A stretch of 64,000 bases of DNA from Nocardia sp. BSTN01 (lineage in GTDB: Bacteria; Actinomycetota; Actinomycetes; Mycobacteriales; Mycobacteriaceae): contig NZ_JADKYP010000007.1 of the NCBI RefSeq assembly GCF_015354405.1, positions 124,001-188,000 on the forward strand. The letters are read 5' to 3'. The stretch's first letter is position 1. Each line of letters opens with the position of its first letter. Positions 51,666-60,129 of the stretch are shown here, in pieces. The notes beneath the pieces were generated by a model. That model worked only from the letters and a program-made list of their open reading frames with translations, was not told where the DNA came from and made no database searches. The translations under genes and the position numbers were made by a program.

Positions 51666-52922
51666 TCAATCCGCTCGGTAGGCGTGCATCCGGGAAATTC
51701 TCCCGTCCGGGGCGATCGTAAAGAAGTCGGCCATCCGATAATCCGCGCCGTCCAAGTGCAGGGCGATGCGCACGGCGACCTGATCTCCGTCGGCCATGAG
51801 CGGACCGGGAGTGGGCAACGGCGTCGATCGCTCGAACACCCCACGGTAGAAGTCGCGGACCGCGTGGTTACCGGTGAGCCGGGCGCCCGGCACATCGAAA
51901 TCGGCATCCTCGGTGAACACGTCGTACAGAGTGTCGGCGTCCTTGCGCCGCACCGCGTCGAAATAGCCGCGCACCGCGCTGTACGGATCGGCCCCGTCTC
52001 CGTGGTTGGCCTCGATATCGGCCCCCAGGGAATCGGGCACCGTATACCCCGCGCGCGAGCGGATCTCGGCGAGATGCGCGGCAATGTCCTCGGGTGTGGG
52101 TACGGCGCCGGTCGGGCTGCGCCATCCGCGAGTGGTGGCGACGAAGGCGCTGTAGTACCGGCCGGCGGCGGCGGCGAATACTTCATGCGTATGGGTGCAG
52201 CGCTCGCTGACCAGGTAGGTGACCAGCGCGCCGACCATCTCGGCGTCATCAGCGTGCACAGTCGCCGGATCTATCCCGCCGATGGCGGCAGTGGCCTGTG
52301 CGGACATGCCGGCCAGAGCGCGCGATGTGCCGGCCATCGGTAACAGCACGTTGGACAGGATGCCGTTCGGGGCGCCCTCGACAGCCAGTGCCTGCGACAG
52401 GCCGAAAACTCCGGCTTTGGCTGCGGCATAGGAGATCTGCCCGGCATTGCCGAATAATCCGGCAGACGAACTGGTGAAAAGAAACCTGCCGTACCCCTGC
52501 TCTTTCATCACCGCAAAAGCGGGCTGGCTCACATACAACGCACCTTTCAGATGCACGGCCAGAACGGATTCGAGATCGTCCGGGGTAATTTCACCGATCG
52601 GCGCGTTACGCCGGTTCCCGGCGTTGTTGATCACGATGTCGACCCGGCCGAACTCCTTGATCGCCGTGTCCACGACGGCTCGCCCGCCGTCCGGTGTGGC
52701 GACGCTGTCGACGTTCGCGACCGCCCGGCCACCTGCGGCGATGATATCCGCGACGACGCGGTCGGCAGGATGACTGCCGTCTCGGCTTCCGTCGACGCTG
52801 GTGCCGAGATCGTTGACGACCACCGCTGCCCCCCGTGCGGCAAGGGCACGCGCATAGCTCGCGCCCAGCCCGTTGCCGGCGCCGGTGACGATCGCCACTC
52901 GATCGGTGAAATCAATTCCCAT
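51666..52922 (-). CDS. SDR dehydrogenase fused to SnoaL-like domain
   Basis: 418 residues from ATG 52922 (GGAGGAG upstream). Residues 1-300: VAIVTGAGNGLGASYARAL, VVNDLGT, NNAGNRRN, SSSAGLFGNAGQISYAAAK, an MFE2/Hsd4A-like SDR. Residues about 310-418: YFDAVRRKDADTLYDVFTEDADF, a SnoaL/NTF2-like cone domain usually found in isomerases, cyclases and hydratases or as a binding module. The fusion suggests a dehydrogenase with a built-in second step or substrate clamp. Divergent from an esterase; promoter with the shared element at 52960. Confidence 0.83.
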   Translation of the reverse strand: MGIDFTDRVAIVTGAGNGLGASYARALAARGAAVVVNDLGTSVDGSRDGSHPADRVVADIIAAGGRAVANVDSVATPDGGRAVVDTAIKEFGRVDIVINNAGNRRNAPIGEITPDDLESVLAVHLKGALYVSQPAFAVMKEQGYGRFLFTSSSAGLFGNAGQISYAAAKAGVFGLSQALAVEGAPNGILSNVLLPMAGTSRALAGMSAQATAAIGGIDPATVHADDAEMVGALVTYLVSERCTHTHEVFAAAAGRYYSAFVATTRGWRSPTGAVPTPEDIAAHLAEIRSRAGYTVPDSLGADIEANHGDGADPYSAVRGYFDAVRRKDADTLYDVFTEDADFDVPGARLTGNHAVRDFYRGVFERSTPLPTPGPLMADGDQVAVRIALHLDGADYRMADFFTIAPDGRISRMHAYRAD

Positions 52923-52959
52923 AGCTCCTCCAAGGAACGCGATAGTGCGGCAATCTCCA

Positions 52960-52985
52960 CGTATAATTAGTTTTATCTTTCTACT
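52960..52985 (-). promoter_or_regulatory. Shared promoter element AACTAATTATACG
   Basis: Minus strand reads AAAACTAATTATACGTGG, with the -10 box facing the SDR-SnoaL gene about 40 bp downstream. The esterase on the other side may use the same AT-rich patch. Confidence 0.5.
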
Positions 52986-53057
52986 CAACTTACTTTACGC
53001 CGTCCAGACGGGCGCTTCGCCAGTGCACGTGACGCAACACACTCCCGGAGGAACACC

Positions 53058-54008
53058 GTGACTTTTCACCCGGATCTGCGCGCCCAGCGCGTCCTTCCCC
53101 GCGCCATCGTCCCGCTGCCGTGGCTCATCAAGCCGGTCAGGTGGGTGATGCGGCTCGGTTCGTTCGGCGCCGGCGGTGACGTCGTGGAACTCCCCGGCAC
53201 CCCCGAAGTCTCCGTTCGCGTCTTCCGCCCGGCCGGGCAAGGCGTTCCCGAAGCAGGCTCTCCCAAACCAGCGTTGCTCTGGATCCACGGCGGCGGGTTG
53301 ATCATCGGAGACGCGGGGCAGGACCACGCGTTCTGCCAACGGGCGTCCGACGAACTCGATGCGGTGGTCGCCTCGGTCCAATACCGGCTCGCCCCCGACC
53401 ACCCATTCCCGACACCGCTGGAGGACTGCTACAGCGCGCTGCGCTGGCTGGCCGGGCAACCCGACGTCGATCCCGAGCGCATAGCCATCGGCGGAGGGAG
53501 CGCCGGCGGCGGTCTGACGGCCGCACTCGCCCTGCTGGCCCGGGACCGCGAAGAAGTCCGGCCGGCATTCCAGCTGCTGGTCTATCCGATGCTCGACGAT
53601 CGGACCACGCGTCGCACCGATATCGACGAGCGCGGCTTCCGGCTGTGGAACCAGCGCGCCAATCGAATCGGCTGGCGCTCGTATCTGGGATCGGCATACG
53701 GATCCGCCGACGTTCCCCCGACCGCCTCGCCCGCCCGCAGCACCGACCTGTCGGGCTTGCCGCCGGCATGGCTGGGGGTCGGCGACCACGATCTGTTCTA
53801 CGACGAGGACCTCGAGTACGCCCGGCGCCTCCGGGAAGCGGGCGTCGACTGCGACCTGACCGTCGTTCCGGGGGCCTATCACGCCTTCGACGGCATCGAG
53901 CCGAAGGCTCCGGTTTCCCGGGACTTCACTCAGGCACAGATCACCGCGCTGGGCCGGGCGCTGCACTGCGCCGGTTTCGAGACAGTGACCGATATCGGCG
54001 ACGTGTAG
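53058..54008 (+). CDS. Alpha/beta-hydrolase, HSL/LipR-type esterase
   Basis: 316 residues from GTG 53058 (GGAGGAAC upstream). Oxyanion motif IHGGGLIIGD, nucleophile in GGGSAGGG, acid in DHDLFYDED and His in YHAFDGI. This is the hormone-sensitive-lipase family of carboxylesterases. It acts on short acyl esters; could cleave an ester intermediate or an environmental ester. No signal peptide seen. Confidence 0.87.
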   Translation: MTFHPDLRAQRVLPRAIVPLPWLIKPVRWVMRLGSFGAGGDVVELPGTPEVSVRVFRPAGQGVPEAGSPKPALLWIHGGGLIIGDAGQDHAFCQRASDELDAVVASVQYRLAPDHPFPTPLEDCYSALRWLAGQPDVDPERIAIGGGSAGGGLTAALALLARDREEVRPAFQLLVYPMLDDRTTRRTDIDERGFRLWNQRANRIGWRSYLGSAYGSADVPPTASPARSTDLSGLPPAWLGVGDHDLFYDEDLEYARRLREAGVDCDLTVVPGAYHAFDGIEPKAPVSRDFTQAQITALGRALHCAGFETVTDIGDV

Positions 54009-54069
54009 GTCGGCGCCGCACCGGGCATGCGCGACTGGCCGACTGCGGCGGTCGCGCAGCCGGCCTCGG

Positions 54070-55362
54070 TCAGGGGAGAAGTGCGTCGAGCGGTACCGTG
54101 TCGGCCATCATGGCGTAACCCGCCGGGCCGGGATGAATGCCGTCCAGTGTCTCGGTGCCGGGCTTCTGATGCTTATCGGAGGGATCGGCGAGAGCGCGAT
54201 CGAAATCGACGACGGTGACGTCGCGCTGGGTCCGGATCCAGTCGTTGAGAATCTGACGCTGGTCGTCACCGAACGTGTCGGGCACGGCGTCCGGGAGCAT
54301 GACGGTGCGCGACACACGGGGAAGATACGTTCCCAGAAGCACTTTGACGCCGGCGGCGTGCGCGGCGTCGATCAGTTGGCGCAGTCCGGTCTCGACCTCA
54401 CCCGCGGTCCGGTTGCAGTAGCGCAGGTCGTTGCCGCCCTCGTTGATGATGACGGTCTTGATGTTCGGGACAGCCAGCGCGTCACGAGCGAAGCGAGTGA
54501 CAGCAGCCTCGCCCACTACCTCCTTCGTCGCCTCCACCGTATGGCACGGCAGCACGGTGTTTCCCGCAATACCGGCATTGACGATCGACAGCGGCAGTCC
54601 CGCGTCGTGGATCCTGTCGGCGAGGCGATCAGGATAGTCGGCGTGGTTGTCGAGGCCCGACAGTGTCCCTTCGGTGATCGAATCACCGAAGGCGACAACC
54701 GTACCCCGAGTGCCGGGGTCCGCGGCGTCGACGCGGGTGAGGAACGAACGGAACGGCGTAACGACCGGGAATGCGCTGCCGTCGGTATCCGAGGTACGGT
54801 CGCCGGCTGCAGGTAGTGAGCTGTAACTGCTGATGTCGAATGCGGCGATTCCGCCGCCGGTGGTCAGCGCGCCGACGGTGGGCACGAAGAACGACACCGC
54901 CAGATCGGTACCGTAGCCGAATTCGATGTCCGCCGGGTCGCTGACGACCGAACTGCCGGGGGCGACCGTCACCTCGCGACCACCACCGAAAGTGATCGCC
55001 TGCCCGAGCTCGGCCCGGATCGCGGCTCCGGCCGCGCGCGGCGCTATCGAGGCCGAACGGAAGGTCACCGGGGCGTTGCCGTACTGATTGGAGAGGGTGA
55101 TCCGAACACCCCTGCCAGGCATGGACATCCGGACGATCGCACGGTATGACTGGTCTGCCGCGGGCGGGTAACTCGGACCCGACGGCGAGGTCTGCCAAGC
55201 TCCGGACCACGTATCTCGCTCGCCGGGCGAGGCGACTGCCGGCGGACCGCCGGCGAACAGTGGGCCCGCGGCGAAACATGCGGCGACCATCACCGAGACG
55301 AGGGCTGTTCCACAGCTGCTCCGCCCGTGCGCCGACCGGCTTCCACCGAGGAACCATTCCAT
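54070..55362 (-). CDS. Secreted SGNH/GDSL hydrolase
   Basis: 430 residues with an N-terminal signal peptide (basic start, then ALVSVMVAACFAAGPLFAGG, cleavage near AVASPGE). Catalytic blocks: AFGDSITEG (Ser), NAGIAGNTVL (Gly), NEGGNDL (Asn) and DGIHPG (Asp/His). The extra beta-sandwich of about 180 residues before the SGNH domain is typical of actinobacterial secreted esterases. It may release acyl groups from polysaccharides or lipids outside the cell. Confidence 0.87.
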   Translation of the reverse strand: MEWFLGGSRSAHGRSSCGTALVSVMVAACFAAGPLFAGGPPAVASPGERDTWSGAWQTSPSGPSYPPAADQSYRAIVRMSMPGRGVRITLSNQYGNAPVTFRSASIAPRAAGAAIRAELGQAITFGGGREVTVAPGSSVVSDPADIEFGYGTDLAVSFFVPTVGALTTGGGIAAFDISSYSSLPAAGDRTSDTDGSAFPVVTPFRSFLTRVDAADPGTRGTVVAFGDSITEGTLSGLDNHADYPDRLADRIHDAGLPLSIVNAGIAGNTVLPCHTVEATKEVVGEAAVTRFARDALAVPNIKTVIINEGGNDLRYCNRTAGEVETGLRQLIDAAHAAGVKVLLGTYLPRVSRTVMLPDAVPDTFGDDQRQILNDWIRTQRDVTVVDFDRALADPSDKHQKPGTETLDGIHPGPAGYAMMADTVPLDALLP

Positions 55363-55807
55363 GCGCGACCACTCCCGTCGTGTGCCTCATCACTATCTTC
55401 ACCGGTGCACGAAACTATCACGAACAGTGTAATGATTAGCCCGTTTTGGATCGGCGTTAACTACTGCCGGGTACTGATTTCGTCGATGTTACGAATCGGT
55501 CCGGTACTCGGATCCGATTGTTACCAGTTCACCGGAAACGCCTGGACAACGGTTACACGGCAATGATCGACCGATACGAGATGCAACACGTCGCAGCTGC
55601 ACAGAATCGGCTGAATACCTTGCAGCACAACAGATTAGCCGCCATCTGACGCTGATCCCGGCGGCGAGAACTCAGCAACCTCACCTTCTTCCGGACGTGA
55701 CCAACGCGAAATAACTCGGGCGTCAACTTGAGTCATCGGTGAGCCGCACCCGCGCCGGCAAACGCTCCTCCCACACCGATCCACGCCAACTCAGCAGGAG
55801 ATCACTC
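55363..55807. other. Intergenic region upstream of the Nit1C-type cluster
   Basis: 445 bp without a credible gene. GTTAC occurs at 55488, 55520 and 55552, exactly 32 bp apart. A weak GCCGCC/GGCGGC stem lies at 55638-55665. The last 20 bp contain AGGAG for the first gene. I do not see a known riboswitch. Confidence 0.4.
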
Positions 55808-56353
55808 ATGTCCGCACCCACCAAGACGACCGCCGACATCGACAAGGCGATCGAGGAGAACATCGCGAAGTCGCTCGCCGAGATCCCGCATCCGGCGCTG
55901 CCCAAGGGCACCAACATCTACGGCGCGACGAAGATCTTCCCCGATTATCAGGCCGAGGCCGGCGAAACCTACTTCACCCTCGTCCACGGCATCGCCCACG
56001 AGTCGTCGGTCAGCTTCGTCGCGGTGCTGCAGGCCACGCGGGCGCTGCGCAAGGGCTTCGAATCGGCCATCTACTTCTACGGTCCCGGCGCGATCAACGC
56101 CATCGCCACCCGTGGATTCCCGACCACCGGCGACAGCGGCTTCCCCGGCGAGCAGAACATCAACGAGGCGCTGTCCACCTTCATCAAGGAAGGCGGCAAG
56201 GTCTTCGCCTGCCGGTTCGGGCTGGCGTTGCACGGCGCGCGTGAGGAGGACCTCATCGAGGGCGTCATCCCCGCACATCCGCTGGATGTGCAGGACGCGC
56301 TGATCCACTACGCGCGCAAGGGCGCCATCATCAACTCCACGTACCAGGTGTAG
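55808..56353 (+). CDS. MSMEG_0572/Sll0783-family nitrogen-starvation response protein
   Basis: 181 residues, ATG 55808 with AGGAG upstream. The sequence (GTNIYGATKIFPDYQAEAGE, later SGFPGEQNINEALSTFIKE, GGKVFACRFGLALHG) is that of the MSMEG_0572/Sll0783 family, always found at the start of the conserved nitrilase cluster. It resembles a DsrE/peroxiredoxin-like alpha/beta fold; its biochemical role is unknown. In cyanobacteria a homologue responds to nitrogen starvation. First gene of the operon. Confidence 0.88.
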   Translation: MSAPTKTTADIDKAIEENIAKSLAEIPHPALPKGTNIYGATKIFPDYQAEAGETYFTLVHGIAHESSVSFVAVLQATRALRKGFESAIYFYGPGAINAIATRGFPTTGDSGFPGEQNINEALSTFIKEGGKVFACRFGLALHGAREEDLIEGVIPAHPLDVQDALIHYARKGAIINSTYQV

Positions 56354-56363
56354 GCGGCGGGAC

Positions 56364-57422
56364 ATGACCGAGGTATCCACTCGAGTAGACCTCGCGCTAC
56401 TCGGCATCCGCGTCGATGTGCCGGTGCAGCGCCGTTCCGGGGCCGGGCCCAGCGATGACGGTCATGTGCTGTTCGGGGGTGCCGGCGCTGCCATCCCCAT
56501 CCGCTCCGACTCGCCCTACACCCTGCGCGACAACAGGCTGCTCCTCGACGGCGCCGACCTGGGTATCCCGGTCGAGCCGGTGCGGCGGCCGCGCTTCTAC
56601 GATCTGCGCACCGCCGACGGCATCGGCTACGAGCAGATCGCCAAGCTGCACGGCGCCGACGTGCTCGCCACCACGGTGGTGCAGACCTGCATCCGCTATG
56701 CCGAGGACCAGCGCTGCCGCTTCTGCGCCATCGAGGCCTCGCTGCAGGCGGGGCAGACCATCGCGGTCAAGCGGCCCGAGCAACTCGCCGAGGTCGCGGC
56801 CGCCGCGGTTCGGCTCGACGGGGTGCGCCAGATGGTGATGACCACCGGCACCTCCGCCGGAAAGGACCGTGGCGCACGGCATCTGGCACGGTGTGTGCGG
56901 GCCGTGAAGGCCGCGGTACCGGACCTTCCGATCCAGGTGCAGTGCGAACCGCCCGCCGATCTGTCCGTTCTGACCGAACTGCGCGAGGCCGGGGCGGAAT
57001 CGATCGGCATTCATGTCGAATCCCTCGACGATCGGGTGCGCGCCCGCTGGATGCCGGGCAAGTCGACTGTTCCGCTGACCGAATACCGGGCGGCCTGGGC
57101 CGAGGCCGTGCGCGTGTTCGGCCGCAACCAGGTGTCGACCTATCTGCTCGTCGGGCTCGGCGAGGATCCGGACGAATTGGTCGCCGGCGCAACGGAACTG
57201 ATCGCGATGGGGGTATATCCGTTCGTCGTGCCGTTCCGGCCGTTGGCCGGCACGCTCGCCGTGGACGTCGACCACGTGCTGGCGCCGACCCCGGAGCTGC
57301 TCGAGGACGTCACCCGCAGGGTCGCCGCCGAATTGCGCCGGGCCGGGATGTCCGGCTCGGACCAGAAGGCCGGCTGCGCCGCGTGCGGCGCGTGCAGCGC
57401 GCTTCAGACCGCGGGAGGCTGA
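56364..57422 (+). CDS. MSMEG_0568-family radical SAM protein
   Basis: 352 residues. The [4Fe-4S] ligands are Cys109, Cys118 and Cys121 in TCIRYAEDQRCRFCAI (CX8CX2C, not the canonical CX3CX2C). The remainder follows a radical SAM TIM barrel (RQMVMTTGTSAG; GIHVESLDDRV; VGLGEDPDELV). A second Cys cluster, CAACGAC at 338-344, may hold an auxiliary cluster. The family always sits beside the nitrilase and flavoprotein; the reaction is unknown. The start ATG is 10 nt after the previous stop. Confidence 0.88.
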   Translation: MTEVSTRVDLALLGIRVDVPVQRRSGAGPSDDGHVLFGGAGAAIPIRSDSPYTLRDNRLLLDGADLGIPVEPVRRPRFYDLRTADGIGYEQIAKLHGADVLATTVVQTCIRYAEDQRCRFCAIEASLQAGQTIAVKRPEQLAEVAAAAVRLDGVRQMVMTTGTSAGKDRGARHLARCVRAVKAAVPDLPIQVQCEPPADLSVLTELREAGAESIGIHVESLDDRVRARWMPGKSTVPLTEYRAAWAEAVRVFGRNQVSTYLLVGLGEDPDELVAGATELIAMGVYPFVVPFRPLAGTLAVDVDHVLAPTPELLEDVTRRVAAELRRAGMSGSDQKAGCAACGACSALQTAGG

Positions 57423-57423
57423 G

Positions 57424-58896
57424 ATGACCACCACCGAATCCTCCGACACCACAACCACTCCCACCCACTCGAGAATCGGCCGAGCGGCCGCACTCGGCGC
57501 GTCCCCGCTGGACTACTGCGTGCTGTCCGGGCATTCGTGCCCGGAGCCACGGGACGGTTTCCTGATCCACCCGGCCGACGACCGGCAACTGGCCGCCTAT
57601 CGGGCATTGCGGCGCGAGAACTTCGTCGTCGAGCAAGGCCTGTTCTCCGGCAGCGACGCCGACGATGTGGACGACGATCCGCGCACCGTCGTGCTGGTGG
57701 CCCGGGCACCGGACGGTGCCGTGCTCGGCGGCGTGCGGCTGGCACCGGCCACTGCCGAGGATCTGGGCTGGTGGACCGGCAGCCGCCTGGTCGTGGACTG
57801 CCGGCGACGCACCCGCGGGGTGGGCCAGGCGCTGGTGCGCGCGGCCTGCGCCTACGCGGAAAGCAACAACGTGCTGCGGTTCGAGGCGACGGTGCAGACT
57901 CGTTACGCCGAGATGTTCACACAGCTGGGCTGGATCGGGCTGGGCGCCACCGAGGTCGGCGGCGTGCCCCATGCCTGGATGCGCTGGCCCATCAACCGCA
58001 TCGAACGACTGGCGCAGGCCACCAAGGCGATGCTCGGGCCACTGCTGAACGAATTCGGCGACCACCCGACGATGTTGGGAGGCAACGGTTTCCGGGGCGA
58101 CGACGGCGCGCCGGTGCCGGGCAGCGATCTCGTCGCCGCATGCGATTCCATCCTTTCGTCGATGGTGGAACGCGATCCGGAATGGGCCGGATGGTGTTCG
58201 GCGCTGGTGAATATCAACGACCTGTCCGCCATGGGCGCCGAGCCCGTCGGCCTGCTGGACGCGGTCACCGCCCCGACTCGCTCCCAGCTGACCAGAATCC
58301 TGCGGGGACTGGCCCACGCGAGCCGGACGTGGGGCGTTCCGGTCCTCGGCGGGCATACCCAGATCGGCCCCGCCGCATTGTCGGTGACAGCGCTGGGCCG
58401 CACCGGCCGTCCGGTGCCCGGCGGCGGCGGGCGAGCAGGTGACCAGCTGCGGCTCACCGCGGATCTGGGCGGCGACTGGCGTCCGGGATACCGTGGCAGC
58501 CAATGGGATTCGTCGTCGCACCGCAGCGGTGCGGAACTGCGACTGATGGGCCGATTCGTCGCCGATACCGCCCCTGCCGCCGCGAAGGACGTCAGCATGG
58601 CCGGCATCGCCGGCACCGCGGGCATGCTCGCCGAAGCGTCCGGAACGGGTGTCGAGTTGGACCTGGCACGTATCCCCCGACCGGCGAAAGCCGGACTCGC
58701 GGACTGGATCACCTGCTTTCCCGGCTTCGCCATGCTCACCGCCGACCGCCCCGGTGCGGTGACCACCGACCCCGGCCCCGCCACCTCCGCGGTGTGCGGG
58801 GTGCTCATCTCCACCCCCGGCGTGCGATTGCGCTGGCCGGATGGAACAACCACCACCGCGGTGCCCGGCGCCGTTACCGGAATGGGACCCTCATGA
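57424..58896 (+). CDS. MSMEG_0567/Sll0787-type fusion: GNAT acetyltransferase plus AIR synthase-like domain
   Basis: 490 residues. Residues about 30-170 form a GNAT domain (RENFVVEQGLF, VVDCRRRTRGVGQALVRAACAYA, with the acetyl-CoA loop). From about 200 a PurM/AIR synthase-like ATP-binding fold follows (DLVAACDSILSSMV, VNINDLSAMGAEPVGLLDA, GGHTQIGP). In some organisms these are two genes; here they are one. The pairing suggests that an amino or amide product is acylated or phosphorylated in the cluster's chemistry. Stop overlaps the nitrilase start (ATGA). Confidence 0.87.
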   Translation: MTTTESSDTTTTPTHSRIGRAAALGASPLDYCVLSGHSCPEPRDGFLIHPADDRQLAAYRALRRENFVVEQGLFSGSDADDVDDDPRTVVLVARAPDGAVLGGVRLAPATAEDLGWWTGSRLVVDCRRRTRGVGQALVRAACAYAESNNVLRFEATVQTRYAEMFTQLGWIGLGATEVGGVPHAWMRWPINRIERLAQATKAMLGPLLNEFGDHPTMLGGNGFRGDDGAPVPGSDLVAACDSILSSMVERDPEWAGWCSALVNINDLSAMGAEPVGLLDAVTAPTRSQLTRILRGLAHASRTWGVPVLGGHTQIGPAALSVTALGRTGRPVPGGGGRAGDQLRLTADLGGDWRPGYRGSQWDSSSHRSGAELRLMGRFVADTAPAAAKDVSMAGIAGTAGMLAEASGTGVELDLARIPRPAKAGLADWITCFPGFAMLTADRPGAVTTDPGPATSAVCGVLISTPGVRLRWPDGTTTTAVPGAVTGMGPS

Positions 58897-59816
58897 CCGA
58901 ACTGACAATGTCCGTAGCCGCCGCCGAATTCGGCCGCGATATGGAAGCCTGCTACCACACCATCGGCGCGCTGATCGACCAGGCACGCGAGCGCGGTAGC
59001 CGCCTGCTGGTGCTGCCCGAAGCCTGCCTCGGCGGGTACCTGCCCAGCCTGGGCGGGGGCGACGAGAGCGACGAGGCCAAACAGCGCCGCCTGCGCAGCC
59101 TGCCGCCGGCACTCGCCCTGGACGGGCCCGAATTGCGCCGCATCGCCGCGATGGCCGGGGACCTGGTCGTCACCCTCGGCTTCTGCGAAGCCGACGGCGA
59201 GGTGCGCTACAACGCGGCGGTCACCCTGAACGGCGACGGCGTTCTCGGCTCCTATCGCAAGGTGCATCAGCCGCTCGGCGAAAACCTCTGCTATGCGGCG
59301 GGTTCGGAGTACCGCGCGTTCGACACACCGGTCGGGCGGATGGGTATGCAGATCTGCTACGACAAGGCCTTCCCGGAAGCAGCCCGCGCACTGGCGCTGG
59401 ACGGCGCGCAGATCATCACCTCCCTGTCGGCATGGCCGACCTCGCGCACCGCCACCGTCGAACGACTCGCCGACGATCGCTGGACCCAGCGTTTCGACAT
59501 CTTCGACCGTGCGCGGGCGGTGGAGAACCAGGTGGTCTGGATCGCATCCAACCAGGCCGGTACCTTCGGTTCGTTACGGTTCGTCTGTAGCGCCAAGATC
59601 GTCGGGCCGGGTGGCGACATTCTCGCCACCACCGGTACCGAAGCCGGATTGGCCACCGCCACAGTCGATGTCGAGCACGCGCTCGGGCAGGCACGCGGCG
59701 GCGGCATGTACAACCTGGGCGATCGGCGGCCGGAGATCTACCACAGCGTCGTCGCGCCGTACGGCGTCGTCGGACAGCCTTCGCACCCCGAGCACCTGGC
59801 GGCCGCTCATGCCTGA
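58893..59816 (+). CDS. Nitrilase of the Nit1 cluster
   Basis: 307 residues with the full carbon-nitrogen hydrolase triad: Glu43 (LPEACLGG), Lys123 (YRKVHQ) and Cys155 (QICYDKAFPE). It hydrolyses a nitrile to the acid plus ammonia, or an amide-like C-N bond. In this family cluster (Nit1C) the nitrilase has been linked to cyanide or nitrile use as a nitrogen source. An inactive paralogue follows at 61,409. C-terminal tail beyond the core fold, about 30 residues. Confidence 0.92.
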   Translation: MTELTMSVAAAEFGRDMEACYHTIGALIDQARERGSRLLVLPEACLGGYLPSLGGGDESDEAKQRRLRSLPPALALDGPELRRIAAMAGDLVVTLGFCEADGEVRYNAAVTLNGDGVLGSYRKVHQPLGENLCYAAGSEYRAFDTPVGRMGMQICYDKAFPEAARALALDGAQIITSLSAWPTSRTATVERLADDRWTQRFDIFDRARAVENQVVWIASNQAGTFGSLRFVCSAKIVGPGGDILATTGTEAGLATATVDVEHALGQARGGGMYNLGDRRPEIYHSVVAPYGVVGQPSHPEHLAAAHA

Positions 59817-60129
59817 GATGACATTCGACATCCGCTGGCCCGACGGTAACGTCCAGTCCTGCTACTCGCCGTCGCTGGTGATCCACGACCACCTCACGGC
59901 CGGCGCCGACTATCCGATCGACGAATTCCTGCAGCGGGTGTCGACCGCCTTGACCGTCGCCGCCGAACGCGTGAAGGAGAAGTTCGGCTTCTACTGCACC
60001 TCGGCCATGCAGACCCTCGAGGCCATCGAATCGGCTGCGGCGCAAACGCTTACCGAGACCGGCACCGTACGTGTGCTGTCGATGAACCCATCGTCTGTGC
60101 CGGCCGCTACTCCGGGAGGAAAATCGTGA
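59809..60129 (+). CDS. MSMEG_0570-family small protein
   Basis: 106 residues starting MPEMTFDIRWPDGNVQSCYS, overlapping the nitrilase by 8 nt. The family is small, acidic and mostly helical in the second half, with no known catalytic motif. A partner or regulatory subunit of the nitrilase or flavoprotein is likely because the gene is always between them. The GTG start of the flavoprotein gene overlaps its stop. Confidence 0.85.
   Translation: MPEMTFDIRWPDGNVQSCYSPSLVIHDHLTAGADYPIDEFLQRVSTALTVAAERVKEKFGFYCTSAMQTLEAIESAAAQTLTETGTVRVLSMNPSSVPAATPGGKS

Noticed and set aside
2141-52990. AT-rich intergenic stretches as scars of transposition or foreign DNA
   Set aside because: They are short, sit at promoters, and share ordered motifs; regulatory function explains them better.
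48200-54008. Resemblance to the mycobacterial pknK/virS-mymA locus (kinase, SDR, LipR-like esterase)
   Set aside because: No VirS, MymA, AdhD or FadD13 counterparts are present; only generic family similarity.
55638-55760. Possible riboswitch or leader RNA before the Nit1C-type cluster
   Set aside because: Only a weak 6-bp stem is visible and no known riboswitch core could be matched.
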